A DNA stretch of 39,562 nucleotides from Reclinomonas americana ATCC 50394. Taxonomy: Eukaryota; Jakobida; Jakobea; Jakobida. Each line of letters begins with the position of its first letter. Positions within the stretch are counted from its first letter, which is position 1. Positions 27,569-36,600 of the stretch are shown piece after piece. The notes beneath the pieces are model-generated. The model made no database searches. It was not told the DNA's origin and saw only the letters and a program-made list of their open reading frames with translations. The translations under genes and the position numbers were made by a program. The stretch spans positions 1 to 39,562 of the forward strand of contig AFZH01016638.1 of NCBI GenBank assembly GCA_048213135.1, given 5' to 3'.

Positions 27569-29655
27569 CAACGAAGGAAAACGAGAGCACTGAGCATCCT
27601 CATCGTCCTCCAGCATGTCGAGGTCCTTTAGCCTTCCCTCGTCGCAATCGTTTCCCGTGTCGAGTACTGTGAGCACGCACCCCGACGCCACGTGCTGCAG
27701 AATCACCTTGTCGCGGACAGAAAATGGCTCGTTGGTGCCAAGCGTGTGCTGCGCCCCGCTCGTTCAGACGCCACACAACAGTCGACACCTTCACAACAAA
27801 CAAGCAAGCAGACCGCAAGTTCGCCCTTGACGAGACGCCACAAGGTGTTCTCGTCGTCGCGATCGCACGTTGTGTACACAACTGGAGTGCTACTGGCGAC
27901 CGCCTCTGCAGCAGCGGACGATGTCACCGCAATCTCGGCGGCAGGCGCTGCGGCCGACGGGGCCGTGGCGACCGACGCACGAGAGTCGGCGAGACCAGCC
28001 AGCGGATTACGCGTCACCACTGCACCTTCTAGACGGAGGAGAGCCTCGGCGCGCGCCTCTGCCACCTCCTCGGCAGTGGCCATTTGCACAAAACGGTACC
28101 CGAGACCACCTACAGATCGAGGGAGTGAGGCGAGACCAATGCCACCCAAGAGAACCCATGCGATCGTCACTCAACGAGAGTCGCCAGCGGGCGACGGTGC
28201 GGCCACGGATGCGGCACGTGCACGGTGGCCAGTGGTGGCTGCATCGGGATGGGCCGCCAGAAACATGCAGCCACACATGTGCCGCAATCGAAATGTGCTG
28301 CCGAACTTGACAGCACCGCCTGTAGGCAATGGCGACGTGAGGTGCAAGAGAAAGAGAGAGAGGAAGGACAAGAGGAAGAGGAAAACACAAGACCTGTGGC
28401 TGGGCACTCGTGCTCGATCTGGAAAAAGAGATTCGGGTTGTCCAGCTTCATGCGTGACACGCGAGAGCCACGTGTTGCGCGCGGAACAGTGCGGCTGTAT
28501 GCTGCGACGGATGGAGAGACAACGTGTGAGACGACAAAGGCGTGGAGCTGCTGAAAGATGAAGACGAACCGAAACCGTCGGCGCAAAACTCACTGACGCA
28601 CAGATGCGTCTGCGAGTTGGTGTGGTACAGCAGCACCGCATCGCCAAAATGTAGCAGCACCTCGTCTGGTGAGTTGGCGTAGGCGCGGCAGAAGCGATGA
28701 ATGCGCAGAGGTGAGCCAGCGAGCGCCGAGTTGAGCGCGTACCGCTGATCGAGAGGCAGCTTGAACTGACTGACTTGCAGCAGCAGGTTGGTCTCCATCA
28801 CCGCCAGCATCAGGTCGTCCTCGATGCGCACCAGATCGCCGTCGTTGCGCAGTTTCATGGCCGGCGTCAACACGAAATGCGTGCACGAGGTCGAGTACTT
28901 TTGCAACTGCACCGCCATGCTCGTCGACTCGGTGTCGGCCACACGCGGCGTTGATCCCAGCAGCCAGCCCGTACGCACGTGTCGCAGCTGATGGCACGCA
29001 CAGATGAGAAGAGTGGCAGGGAGAGAGGGGGGAAGGGAGGGGGAGGACGAGAACATGCCTGCACAGTGCCGCTGTAGATACACGAGTGAGTCCGCACCCG
29101 GTTCTCCTCGCACCGGTTCGTCTCACGCTCTTGCTCGGCCGACACCTGAGCACACAGCGTCTCATCAGTGGAGGGGCGATGGAAGAGAGAGAGAGGAGAC
29201 GAGCGCAACATGCAGATGCTGCAACTCGGCGCGATCGCCCGGACTGAGCCAGGTCGGCGGCAACTGCGGATCAAACTCCTCCAGACCGAGCACCTCCAGT
29301 CGCCGCACATACTGCATCTGCACCACACACGAGGTGCGTGGCATCACCTCAAACACCGCATCTGTTTCTCGATCATCAGTTACTCATTCGTCATGACTCT
29401 TGATGGAGAGAGAGACGCACCCGAGAAGGATGTCGGTGGGTGCGACACACTCCCGCGCAAAACACCCGCGCGATCGTCGCTCTCGCTGTGCGTGCGCGTG
29501 AGGAGTGGTCAGAGGCGATAAGAAGACCACTCTGCCAATCACAAACGCGCTCACCCGACAGTGAGCACATAGCCGTCGAGCTCCACGCACTCAATCGTGA
29601 TGTGATCGCCATAGTGCAGCAGCGTAGGTGCAGGTAGCACGCTGTCTGCGCTCAT
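18371..29655 (-). CDS. ITPR: Inositol 1,4,5-trisphosphate receptor (IP3-gated Ca2+ channel) homologue, many exons
   Basis: This minus-strand gene encodes a complete IP3-receptor homologue, roughly 2,500 aa (not exactly counted). The N-terminus starts MSADSVLPAPTLLHYGDH, matching the family's LHIGD start. It continues with a DDR motif, an N-terminal beta-trefoil, a MIR/second trefoil (LHFGDAVLLYHTNSQTHLC) and a RIH/armadillo core (AFQKILRELKVL; GYRRNKYAV). Further helical blocks lie at about 27-20.4 kb. Six membrane helices follow at about 20.37-19.1 kb, then the pore at 19264-19364. The S6/linker reads IFGQILDTFSQLR (animals: IFGVIIDTFADLR). The cytosolic C-terminus has VCFICGLSRALFD and an HxxxxH, and stops at TAA (18371-18373). 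IP3 receptors are tetrameric ER Ca2+-release channels. The first exons are 29555-29655, 29421-29485, 29210-29361, 29098-29145 and 28987 onward. The frame stays open in every exon I checked, so it is not a pseudogene. The start at 29655 is the first good ATG. An ATG at about 29751 is possible. Confidence 0.93.
18733..18921 (-). other. C-terminal CxxC ... HxxxxH zinc-like motif of ITPR
   Basis: The cytosolic linker after S6 reads VCFICGLSRALFDRKSNG. The next exon contains FRHHTTHEHNVQHYLNF. These match the family's CFICGLERDKFDNK and EEHIKEEHNMWHY, so the two cysteines and the two histidines of the CxxC/HxxxxH fold conserved in IP3 and ryanodine receptors are present. They are split by an intron at about 18810-18860. 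Confidence 0.8.
19264..19364 (-). other. Pore-helix and selectivity-filter exon of ITPR
   Basis: The exon encodes TCESMIQCYLVALFGIGLR followed by VGGVWEDLF. In animal IP3 receptors the equivalent stretch is CxxLLMCIVTVLxHGLR followed by SGGGVGDVL. The pore helix and the GLR lead-in align without a gap, but GGGVGD is replaced by GGVWED (codons at 19287-19304). The downstream exon gives S6, with FFNMVFWIIMVIIIL. Confidence 0.75.
26980..29655 (-). other. Ligand-binding region of ITPR (suppressor, MIR beta-trefoil, first RIH core)
   Basis: By alignment from memory to mouse IP3R1, basic IP3-contact residues of the helical half are kept. AFQKILREL matches the family's ERQKLMREQ, preserving K508 and R511, with an Arg at the 504 position. 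GYRRNKYAV, just outside this block near 26900, matches DYRKNQEYI, preserving Y567 and R568 with K569 changed to Arg. The RTTGR loop (265-269) of the beta-trefoil is not evident. A TRGSR stretch lies in about that position, before NLFFQIEHE. Binding of IP3 is therefore plausible but not shown. Confidence 0.6.
27519..27566. repeat. (AC)24 microsatellite in an ITPR intron
   Basis: A perfect AC run of 48 bp lies in an ITPR intron between the block encoding VILQHVASGCVLTVLDTG (about 27605-27700) and the block encoding VLFVQLVFASAPSYS (about 27400-27485). On the coding strand it reads GTGTGT. No coding is proposed across it. Confidence 0.85.
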
Positions 29656-29760
29656 CGGGGCGCACTCCGAGGTTTTGACTGCGAGAAGGGCGAGACTTTG
29701 CATGCATGAAAATGAAGGTCGGTGTCCTGCGTGTTCGAAGTCTTCATTCATTGATATCAC
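29656..29760. promoter_or_regulatory. Divergent promoter region of ITPR and the proline-rich coiled-coil gene
   Basis: 105 bp lie between the proposed ITPR start (29655) and the plus-strand ATG at 29761. If ITPR uses the upstream in-frame ATG near 29751, the gap shrinks to almost nothing. No TATA box or other motif is obvious. The call is positional. Confidence 0.4.
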
Positions 29761-30706
29761 ATGGCTGCGGCGACTCCATCGTCATCGCCAGGCGTGTTTT
29801 CGTATCTCCTTCGGGTGTTCACCCCCTCGTCGCCGGCGCCACCACCACCACCACCACAGACCACCAGCGCCACGTCATCACGTCGCGTGACTGTGCGGCA
29901 TCGACGGCGACGAGTGGCGCGCAGCGCATCACCCTCCGCGGCCGCTGCTGCTCCAGTGTCATCACCTCCTCCTCCTCCTCCAGCTCCAGCTCCAGTGCGA
30001 CACCCATCACCTTCACTGCCACCACGGCAACAACAACGGCGAGCATCGGCGTCGCCAGTTCGTGGTGTGTCGCTCGGAGCCGGCGCCCCAGATCCGCAAG
30101 TGCTGCTCGGCCTCGCCTCCTCGTCGATCAGCACCATCTCTGATGTTGACGAGGACAGCGATGACTGTGAACGCAGTGCCGCACCCTTGCTGCAGCAGCC
30201 TACGATGGCCGCCATGCAGGAGCAGCTGGCACGAGCGCGGGCCGACTTGGCGCGGTGGATTGAGTTTGCGAATCGGTGAGTGCGTGGTCTTATGGGGCGC
30301 GTGCTACGTCGTGTGGCTCACATGTGCACACAGACTGCGTGCGGATCTGAAGGACGAGCGAGAGCGGCGATTGCAGGCCGAGTCGCGTCTCGAGGATGTG
30401 TACGCCGAGATGCTGACGTATCATGCGCGGCTGAACGAGCTGGAGAGCCACTACCCGCGGCAAGCGGCGCCAGCGTATCAGGGAACACCGCCGCCTGCAC
30501 CGCGTGTTCTGTTCAGTCCGGCCTCCACGCCGCCGTCGAGAGCCACGTATGCCATGCAGCACGACGTCGATGCGTCGCCAGCCTCGTCGCTGCAATCGGT
30601 GCTGCTTGTCGCCTCGCCACCAGAGGTGCTGGAGTCGCCACCTGTTGCCAGCAAACCACCAGCACGTGCCGGTGCCAGCAGCGACGTCGTGGAGATTGAG
30701 CGATGA
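29761..30706 (+). CDS. Proline/serine-rich protein with a central coiled coil, 2 exons, 295 aa
   Basis: Exon 1 is 29761-30275, then a 58-bp intron (donor GTGAGT, acceptor CACACAG), and exon 2 is 30334-30706 ending TGA. Residues 1-110 are disordered, with poly-Pro, poly-Ala and a basic RRRR patch. Residues about 115-145 contain an acidic SDVDEDSDD segment. Residues about 148-210 form a coiled coil running across the splice junction (LARARADLARWIEFANRLR, then ADLKDERERRLQAESRLEDV). The rest is Pro/Ser-rich. No known domain is recognised. It may be a small scaffold or adaptor. It shares a divergent promoter with ITPR and lies only 45 bp upstream of the metallophosphoesterase gene on the same strand. 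Confidence 0.75.
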
Positions 30707-30751
30707 CGGACGGAGACGGATTTAGCATTTTGTTAGGTTTTCGCCCATGCG

Positions 30752-31963
30752 ATGAGCTGGGGGTGGTGGCTGTTGTGTACAGTTGGTGGATCACTCAGTG
30801 CACTTGCTCTCTCCTCGCTGTTGATCTTTGTGCTATACTGTCGATACGTGTGTGGCTTGTCGTGGCTGGCCACCAAGATCGAAGTGATGATGGTGTACGT
30901 GCGTGCAGATCAACTCCCTCCCTCCCTCCCTCCCACCTCCCACCTCCCATCATTCGGTGACATGCATCGCACACGCAGTTCCACGTGCTCAAAGTCGTGC
31001 ACGTTCCCCTGTGGAGAAGGTACCGGCGATCACCCGACTCGCACTACGTTTTGCTGCGCCTGCGACCTGCGGACAACAACCCGACACGGCGTTTCGAGGT
31101 GGACTACGTGGAGGAGCCGCTGCATCAGTGGCCGCCGACGCACGAGCCGCACAGAACGCATGTGCGCGTGGTGTGCATTTCGGACACACACGAGCGCCAC
31201 GCGGCGTTGCAGGTGCCGCCGGGCGACATTCTCGTCCATGCAGGTCGGTCGATTGCATTGCTGCAGTAAGTCTTTGCTTCCACTCACGGCGGTTGCAGGG
31301 GACATTCTATTGCAGAACCGCGGCGTCTCACCCAAGGCGCTGCAGCAACTCGACGACTTCAATCGCTTCCTCGGTTCGCTTCCGCACCGCCACAAGGTGG
31401 TGGTGGCCGGCAATCACGACCAGGTGCTGATGGATCTTGGGGCGGAGCGAGTGCGTGCTGTGCTGTCGCACGCCGTGTACTTGGAGAACGACTACGCTGT
31501 GCTGCCGGTGGACGACGAGCACGAAGTGCATGTGTTCGGGTCGCCCTTGTCGCGACGTGGCAACTCCGACAATCGCGCCTTCCAGCACCGACGCGGTGAG
31601 GCACTGCATGCGCAGTGGGAGCCGCTGCGGAAGCACGCGCAAGAGACCGCTCGCCGTGTGGACCTGCTGGTGACGCACGACACGCCCGAGGGACACGCCA
31701 CCGACGGCATCCACGGCCAGTGCATCCACACCCGTCAGTTTGCCGAGACCGTGCAGCCGGTGCTGCACGTGTGCGGCCACGTGCACAGCTACGCCGGCAC
31801 CTCGCAGTGGTCAGACGACACACACTCGTGCCTCGTGGTCAACGCCACCTCCGTGACGCGCACCTACTTGCCGTACAACCCACCCATCGTCGTCGACATT
31901 CCCATCTCGCTGCTCCGTCACCGGAAGCACAAAAACACCAGCGAGGAGCCAGTCGCCCGCTGA
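30752..31963 (+). CDS. Membrane-anchored calcineurin-like metallophosphoesterase (MPPED1/2-like), 3 exons, 356 aa
   Basis: Exons 30752-30892, 30979-31243 and 31299-31963 (stop TGA). The metallophosphoesterase motifs appear in order and only when the introns are removed: VRVVCISDTHERH (D-x-H), ILVHAGDILL across the second junction (GD), VVVAGNHDQVL (GNHD), LLVTHDTPEGH, and VCGHVHSYAG (GHxH). These residues bind two metal ions. Family members hydrolyse phosphomono- or diesters. The FLGSLPHRHKVVVAGNHD spacing resembles the MPPED1/MPPED2 subgroup. Residues 1-35 form one hydrophobic helix (LLCTVGGSLSALALSSLLIF) that could be a signal anchor, placing the enzyme at an endomembrane or the cell surface. 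Substrate is unknown. The whole span also reads as one open frame without splicing, but that frame destroys the first two motifs. Confidence 0.85.
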   Translation: MSWGWWLLCTVGGSLSALALSSLLIFVLYCRYVCGLSWLATKIEVMMVYVRADQLPPSLPPTSHLPSFGDMHRTRSSTCSKSCTFPCGEGTGDHPTRTTFCCACDLRTTTRHGVSRWTTWRSRCISGRRRTSRTERMCAWCAFRTHTSATRRCRCRRATFSSMQVGRLHCCSKSLLPLTAVAGDILLQNRGVSPKALQQLDDFNRFLGSLPHRHKVVVAGNHDQVLMDLGAERVRAVLSHAVYLENDYAVLPVDDEHEVHVFGSPLSRRGNSDNRAFQHRRGEALHAQWEPLRKHAQETARRVDLLVTHDTPEGHATDGIHGQCIHTRQFAETVQPVLHVCGHVHSYAGTSQWSDDTHSCLVVNATSVTRTYLPYNPPIVVDIPISLLRHRKHKNTSEEPVAR

Positions 31964-32046
31964 GAAAGGCCCATGAAAGCACACAATGAAGGAGGAAAAA
32001 ACAAACGAAATGTATTTTGCAAGAGGCGGACCAGCAGGCGTCGAGC

Positions 32047-32482
32047 TCACTTGGCCTGCTTGGAGAGATGTTGCAGTACGCGTGACTTGACCCATGCCTT
32101 GTCGTGCGGCACATACGCTCCACTCTGATTGTTGAATGTCAACACGGCCAAGTCGGGCAACGCGTCGACTACAACACACAGTCAGGGAAGGCGACGAGAG
32201 CAGGCGCACAAACAGAGGAAGACGCAACTCCACGCATGCAAGTCCTCGATCTCGTATGTGATGGAGCGCGCCCTCGGGAAGTCCTTCTTCAGCTTTTGTT
32301 CGAACAATTGGCACACACCTGCGATGATTGATCAGCAAAGGGGTTTGCTATCACTCACTCTCACACACACAATCAGACGCACCATCCATGGCCTCATCAC
32401 TCGACTCAAAGTCCGCATATGTGCGTGTGGCGGCCTTGGCGCCCGGTTGCAACAGAACAATGGTGTGCGTTTGTGCCTGCGC
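32047..32482 (-). CDS. ERH: Enhancer of rudimentary homologue (ERH), 5' end unresolved
   Basis: Three exons are clear on the minus strand: 32383-32482, 32229-32318 and 32047-32168, ending TGA (32047-32049). They read THTIVLLQPGAKAATRTYAD, then DEAMDGVCQLFEQKL, then SITYEIEDLHAWIDALPDL, and finally HDKAWVKSRVLQHL. They align end to end with ERH (SHTILLVQP..., GVCKMYEEHL, FDFIDDLADL, NKDWIKEKI). ERH is a small, highly conserved nuclear protein of about 100 aa that dimerises through a beta sheet and works in RNA processing complexes. The starting Met is on an upstream exon. One candidate is an ATG at 32711-32713 directly followed by a GTTGG donor, giving MAQAQTHTIV. The second intron uses a GTTGCG donor, fixed by the conserved W-I-D join. 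Confidence 0.88.
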
Positions 32483-32837
32483 CTGTGACAACAAGTGAGC
32501 GACATGGCCATCGCGGTTTCTCTCTCTCTCTCTCTTTCCACCACCCGTCGTGCTTTTTTGTTCCGCGTGTGCTCTGCTGACGCACATGAAGAGAGACACA
32601 CAGAGAGAGAGAGGGGTGGCGGAGAGGCAAGACAACGCAAGCGCGTGTGACGCATGCATGCATGCAACGAGGGCAACATGCAAGATGGACGGGCGCAGAA
32701 AGAGACCAACCATTCTCTTGTGTGTGTGCGTGAGTGTGTGTGGCGGTCGGCGCAGAGGGCGGGCAGCGAGGTGTGATTGATTGTTCCGAGCCAGTGGACC
32801 AACGAACCAAGAACATCTCTTATCTTTTTTGTGCACA
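32483..32837. promoter_or_regulatory. ERH first intron / divergent ERH-LAMTOR5 promoter region
   Basis: This 355-bp stretch holds the missing first exon of ERH (minus), its intron, and the promoters of ERH and LAMTOR5 (plus). It contains TC/GA dinucleotide tracts (about 32518-32535 and 32595-32610), an ATGCATGCATGC palindromic patch near 32652-32665 and GT-rich runs near 32718-32740. No TATA box stands out. No other coding is supported. Confidence 0.4.
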
Positions 32838-33379
32838 ATGGACTCTGCGCTGCTTGACTCTGCTGCCCGATCGTTGCGCATAGCTTCACACACTCTCACA
32901 CGCGCACATGAGCAATCGCGGACGTGTGTGTGTGTGTGTAAAGAGGGGCGAAAGAAGTTGTTGAGAGATGCTCATGCATGACCACACACACGCACGCGCA
33001 CACAGGGTCGGAGCCGACGGTGTGACTGGCGTGTTGTGCACGGATGAGTACGGCTTGTGCATTGCAGGTAATGACAGAGAGCGTGCTTGTGCGCTGTGCG
33101 CGTCATTGTGTGCTCACTCGTGCGCAGCCAATGGATCCGCCAACGCGCGTGGTGCCGGCTACGTGAGCTCCATTGCGACACGGGCGTCGGCACTGTCAAA
33201 CCCCGACGACGTGCCTGTTGTGTGCGTGGAGACGCTCTCCAAGTTGAGCACAGAGAGAGATTGAGTGGATCTGTTGTTTGTGTGGTGATCAGTGGCTGAC
33301 ACACGTGTGTGATCTGTGCAGGAAGATTCTCATCCGAAGGGTCGACGCGCAGACGACTGCGATCATCAAGGACAAGTGA
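32838..33379 (+). CDS. LAMTOR5: Ragulator subunit LAMTOR5 (HBXIP) homologue, 4 exons, about 106 aa
   Basis: Exons 32838-32923, 33006-33067, 33128-33242 and 33322-33379 (stop TGA). The product contains DGVTGVLCTDEYGLCIA, then SNPDDVPVVCVETLSKKILI and VDAQTTAIIKDK. These match human LAMTOR5 (GVLCTDSQGLNLG, DPTDIPVVCLES, NIMIQKHDGITVAVHK) with the same spacing, a roadblock-fold protein. LAMTOR5 is part of the pentameric Ragulator complex that anchors Rag GTPases on lysosomes for TORC1 nutrient sensing. The N-terminal 35 or so residues, up to the first intron in a GT repeat, are longer than in animals, so the exon 1 donor is less certain. The last intron uses a GTTGAG donor, forced by the family's length. 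Confidence 0.85.
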
Positions 33380-33479
33380 GGTACTCGGGTGTGCAGTCTG
33401 TTGGTGGATGGAGGAAGAGCGGAAGAAGATGGAAGACCATGATGAAGGATTTTGTGTTACATTTTTTTTGAGAGGCACT

Positions 33480-33654
33480 TCACAGCATGGTACAGCGGTG
33501 TTTGGCTTCACCCCAGTGACACGTGCAGCAGATGCAGCACAAGGCGAGGCACTTGGGGAAGCACTGGTTGCCGCATGTGTCGCAGTGGCAGGCGGTGACG
33601 CAGGTCACGCAGGATTCGTGCAGGCAGTTGGTGATGCCGAATTCGCGACTGCGG
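33480..33654 (-). other. Cysteine-rich C-terminal tail exon of the PhoD-like protein
   Basis: The last exon encodes RSREFGITNCLHESCVTCV followed by a stretch with CHCDTCGNQC, CLALCCICCTCHW and a final C. That is about 14 Cys in under 60 residues, with repeated CxC, CxxC and CC pairs. Such density suggests metal binding (metallothionein- or zinc-cluster-like), palmitoylation, or disulfide packing if extracytoplasmic. I do not recognise it as a named domain. Confidence 0.65.
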
Positions 33655-36600
33655 CTGCGAGGGTAAGGATCAGCACAGATGGCGGCGCGCGTGTGTGCAT
33701 ATGTGTCGGTGGCACCACAGCAGACGTACCCGGCCAGTTCGTCGCGCGACAGCTCCCAGGTGCCAGGCGGTGCGATGCGTTTCTGGTACACGGTTTGCTC
33801 TCTGCCCTCGCCGTACCACTGCACCAGCAGGCCGGGTCTACCGTTCTCGTCAATGGCCCAATCGTCGTGTACCATGATCATGTAGTTGCGGGAGAACAGG
33901 AACCTGTGTGGTGGAGTGTGTGAGGAATCACGATGTGTGGGAGGAAGCACCACGGACTCGTCACCGTTCGCGACGTTGATGCTCGGAGGCGTGACGGGGG
34001 TAGAGATCGAGCCTGCGATGTCGTGTCGTGAGTTTGCTTGCTTGCCAGCTCATTACGCAAGCACATGGCGGGCGCGCAACAAGTAGGCGTGCATGCCGGG
34101 TGTCAGGTGTCGCGATGTCGATGTGTGACTGGCGAACCACGACATGGGTCCGGCCGGCAGATCACTCGGTGGCATGGCAGTGATGCCTGTCGTTGGGGGA
34201 GCAGTGGGTTTCAGTGGCATGGTGTGCACTCACCACTTCGGTTCGTTCACAAACCACTCGATACAAGTTGATTCATCAGCTTGACACTGGTGGCGGTGAG
34301 GAGATCACAACACAGCAAGTACTCATTTCTGCAGCGGGGCTCACTTTTCGTACTCGGGAGGAACGTCTGCAAACGCTGGTGCACGCCTGGATTCACACAC
34401 GCCCTATTGACAGACGAGTGAGTGCCATACAGCCTCTCTCATGTGACTATGATACAAGATCACACCTGCCCGGCTACATGCGGGTCACCCGAGATGAAAA
34501 TCACTCGAGCACGCTTCTCCACGGCCAGCTGCACATGCGTCACACCGCCATGTGAGCAACACACCACTCCGCGCTCCACAAACACAAACAGATTTACGAA
34601 ACAGTCTGAAAGTTCTTGAGCAGATCTGCTCGCTCCGCACGGTGCTGCACGGTGGACCATTGATCTCGCAGATCGTCTTGCAACAACACCAACACATCAG
34701 TGGCAAATGATGAGGCAGTGATCGGCGCACCGAGAGTCATTACCTTCGTTGTCGGCTTGGCCAGGAAGACTCGGCAACGTCTGTGCTTGCCACACGTAAT
34801 GTACCATGTACAACTAGTACACGAGAAACAGGATGTCGGCACCATTGCAACTCACCATTCCAATCACTGTGACAATGCACATGAGCTCATGGCAGCACAG
34901 CAACGCATCACACAAGTACGCAACACTCGTAGTTGATCCAGATAATCGGTGTCGGAGACGAGACCACAATGAACCGAACCTCACCCTCATCCAAGTTCTG
35001 CATGTCGACGACACACCACAGCGTGTGCTATTAGAACTGCGTCGTCCCACTTGCTGCAGTGACTCGCGACGGAACTGCCAACCACTCCATGATACGGCGA
35101 TGCGTTTCCACTTTCACCACCTGTCGCTGCGAGCGCTCCGTGCGCATGTCCACCGCGACAAAAGCCCAATCGCCGAGCAAGTGCACGTATGTGGCCGACA
35201 CCTGCGCATCACTGCACATCACTCTACTGCAAAGACACATGGAACAGCAGCACGTGCTCTCACACCTCCGGGTTTCCAAGCAGGTTGGTGCGAAAATCGC
35301 CAGCCAGCTGGAAGGCAAGAAACATTTCCTGGGCCACCTTGAACAGACCCTGCACGGCACCAGTGAAACTAGTACGTGAAAGAGAGTATCTAGAAACTGT
35401 TTCCACCGCGTACCTGCATCACTGGCGACTGTTGATCTGCATCGCGGTACGATCCCCAGCCATCGAACTGCGCGCGCGCACACACACACATGCACTAAAT
35501 TACAACAGCTCGACTACCAGTTGTCCGCAATTACGCTGCACATTACGCACAATATCGTGATCGTCCCACATGCATGAGAGCGGCACCTGGCACATCACTC
35601 GCGAAACCGGAAATGAGCCCCAGTTGCTGCAGTAGTCGTCCCAGAAAAATCGATGCAGTGAGCGGTGCATTTCGTCGGTGCAGGGCGTCTCTCGGAGCGT
35701 TCGTGTGGCCTCCGTGTCACCGTACATGGCCTCCGCCGACTTGTCCACCCACTCACGCACTGCAGCGACCGCAGACCACACTGGATCGGCGTAGATCTGA
35801 TCGCCACCCATGTGCATCCTGCATGCACGCAGCGATGACACGAAACAACAAAAATGAACAGTTCGGCACGATTTCAATTGTCACAGAGTGTCTGCAGACG
35901 CAACATGTGATACGGTGGCGCGTCCTCTGGATCCAGGTGCGTTTCACGCAAGTGTTCCCACATGGCGAACAGAGTCGCGTCTTCTGTTTGCTCCTCCACC
36001 AGATTCGACATGCCGGAATTGCCATTGCACCTGAGGAGGACTGGTGAGCAAAAACCAGAAGAGGTGTGCAAGTGTGGACTCGACTGAGAAGACGCAGCGA
36101 GGCAAAGAGCAAATTCGGAGCCGTGCCCACGGGTGGCACTCGGAACTCGAAGCGAAACGACGGCTGATCAAACTTGAACTCGGAGAACGAGTAGTGCACG
36201 ACCTGGTGCACGTCATTCTGTGGCACATCCATGTCCCATCGAATGAGGGCCTGTCTGCCATCACAATCCACGGCCACTGGGGCGACTGCTTCGACTGTTT
36301 GCGGTTCGCATCCAGGCGATGTCGACTGCCAAGTTAAAGTGCCCGGTCGTCTGCGCATTCATGCAGGGCAGATGTTGTTGGATATTGCCGGCATGCAGTA
36401 TTAACTCCGGTTTTGCACGCAACTGTGGTCGATGCAAAACCATGCTGACGCCGACACTCCACACATTGTCCTCACATCCGAGGAAATGGAGCACGGGCCC
36501 CCGACGAACACTGTTTGGCAATGGAATGCCAAACCACAGCATCGGCGCGCCCACTTGCAGGAGTGGCGAGTCATCCTACGTCGGACCGGTTTTTATGAGT

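Noticed and set aside
27692-28561. A 289-codon plus-strand open frame
   Set aside because: It is antisense to ITPR exons and introns that match the family on the minus strand. Its composition is Arg/Ala-rich shadow coding.
18371-29655. ITPR as a pseudogene because of the altered filter and missing RTTGR
   Set aside because: The exons checked across the gene stay open with good splice sites, and the C-terminal motifs and S6 are well conserved, so the gene looks functional.
33309-33923. A 204-codon plus-strand open frame overlapping the end of LAMTOR5
   Set aside because: It starts in the last LAMTOR5 exon and runs antisense through the PhoD cysteine tail. The minus strand carries the recognisable protein.
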